From contig DATJYC010000006.1 in the NCBI GenBank assembly GCA_035499735.1, positions 1 through 64,000 on the forward strand: 64,000 nucleotides of DNA, written 5' to 3'. A model generated the notes under the pieces. It saw nothing but the letters and a program-made list of their open reading frames with translations. It searched no databases and was not told where the DNA came from. This stretch comes from VBDM01 sp035499735. GTDB taxonomy: Bacteria; Pseudomonadota; Gammaproteobacteria; Burkholderiales; SG8-39. Shown here one piece after another: positions 63,480-64,000 of the stretch. How positions within the stretch are numbered: the first letter of the stretch is position 1; every line of letters begins with the position of its first letter. Position numbers and translations under genes: made by a program.

Positions 63480-64000
63480 ATGCAGGGTTCGGCCTTTGGC
63501 CACGTACAAGCGCAACCAGTTGGCGCGCCAGGTTTGATTCTCTGTTGAGCGATGCCGCCGCCGTCTCGTTCGAACTTTGCGCTCGGCCTTCCAAAATTCT
63601 GCTCTACAGGGACTCCATAATTGTCGAACGTGATACCGGTATACTCGCCGTCGCAATTCCTGCACACCCATCGACATCTACAGAAGAACGTTGCCGCCTT
63701 TCCGGGGGCCATGATTTCAATCAATGACTCCCAAGTACCTTTGCAACCGGGTGGAGGCAAGCTAAGCGTTGGCCATCCAAGTTTGTATTGGTCCCCAGAT
63801 CTTCCTTCTGGAATTCCCGCAACTCTGTCGGCTATCAACAACATGAGCTCAGTGAGGCCTAAGGCATCGGTAGCCGCCAGCGGTGCGTTGCTTACATATG
63901 CGTAGCTGTTCAAGCCGCCTCTTAAACCAACAGGGTCACTTTCAATGTAGCGACCGGTTGCTTGATCATAGTCCCTGAAGTAGTTGTAGATTACATTGCT
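63464..64000 (-). CDS. RHS-repeat protein, C-terminal part, with cysteine-rich tip (partial, runs off window)
   Basis: 178 residues, open at the window edge. The first part is the conserved end of an RHS core: NYFRDYDQATGRYIESDPVG, then NSYAYVSNAPLAATDALGL, the point after which RHS proteins carry variable toxin tips. The tip is about 130 residues with nine Cys, including TFFCRCRWVCRNCDG and two CxC groups near the end (GCAC, PCIC), which suggests metal binding or disulfides. No known nuclease or ADP-ribosyl motif is visible. It is followed by an overlapping lipoprotein gene. Confidence 0.8.
   Translation of the reverse strand, partial: SNVIYNYFRDYDQATGRYIESDPVGLRGGLNSYAYVSNAPLAATDALGLTELMLLIADRVAGIPEGRSGDQYKLGWPTLSLPPPGCKGTWESLIEIMAPGKAATFFCRCRWVCRNCDGEYTGITFDNYGVPVEQNFGRPSAKFERDGGGIAQQRIKPGAPTGCACTWPKAEPCICTGR

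Overview
The window is high-GC DNA (roughly two thirds G+C by eye) with tightly packed, often 4-base-overlapping genes. It looks like the chromosome of a betaproteobacterium, probably Burkholderiales- or Rhodocyclales-like. The basis is a complete gspC-N type II secretion operon, a Bug/TctC-type binding protein, a BoxR-controlled benzoyl-CoA (box) pathway, 4-hydroxybenzoyl-CoA reductase genes and branched-chain-type ABC transporters. No rRNA, tRNA, CRISPR array or insertion sequence was seen. The species is not determined.

Layout. 0-2.5 kb: a LuxR-type regulator behind a promoter with a perfect 16-bp palindrome, a PNPOx-like protein and a nitrilase. 2.5-16.7 kb: a small secreted propeptide-like protein overlapping a secreted S8 peptidase, then gspN to gspC, all on the minus strand. 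16.8-19.2 kb: DinB-like protein, PNPOx-like protein, small lipoprotein and an orphan LolD-like ATPase. 19.2-26.3 kb: livFGMH and a binding protein with an amidase, a cupin and a DUF2848 protein. 26.4-34.8 kb: two signal-less periplasmic-binding-protein-fold proteins around an extradiol dioxygenase, then a five-gene operon (FAD monooxygenase, MTHFR-like protein, alpha/beta hydrolase, LLM flavoenzyme, aromatic-acid MFS carrier). 35-42 kb: a MASE1-GGDEF cyclase, a degenerate class III cyclase, 1-Cys peroxiredoxin, twin lipoproteins, a BamA/TamA-like barrel and a TctC-type protein.

42-62.7 kb is an aromatic acyl-CoA island. One minus-strand operon runs ggt-like, benzoate-CoA ligase 1, PAS-GGDEF cyclase, sirtuin, GGDEF fragment, beta-hydroxyacid dehydrogenase. 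Divergent from it lies boxD. A second minus-strand operon runs flavodoxin, benzoate-CoA ligase 2, TetR, hcrC, hcrA, hcrB, DUF4863. Divergent from that lie boxR, boxC and boxB. Both divergent control regions carry TGCA-N6-TGCA-type motifs that match the kind of site described for BzdR/BoxR, which suggests one regulon. Together the genes predict activation of benzoate and 4-hydroxybenzoate to CoA thioesters, reductive dehydroxylation of 4-hydroxybenzoyl-CoA to benzoyl-CoA, epoxidation and ring opening by BoxB/BoxC, and aldehyde oxidation by BoxD. boxA, the usual reductase of BoxB, is absent from the window.

The last 1.3 kb is visibly less GC-rich. It holds the scar of a second boxB 3' end, a lipoprotein gene, and the C-terminus of an RHS-repeat protein with a cysteine-rich tip that overlaps the lipoprotein start, an arrangement resembling a polymorphic toxin and its immunity protein.
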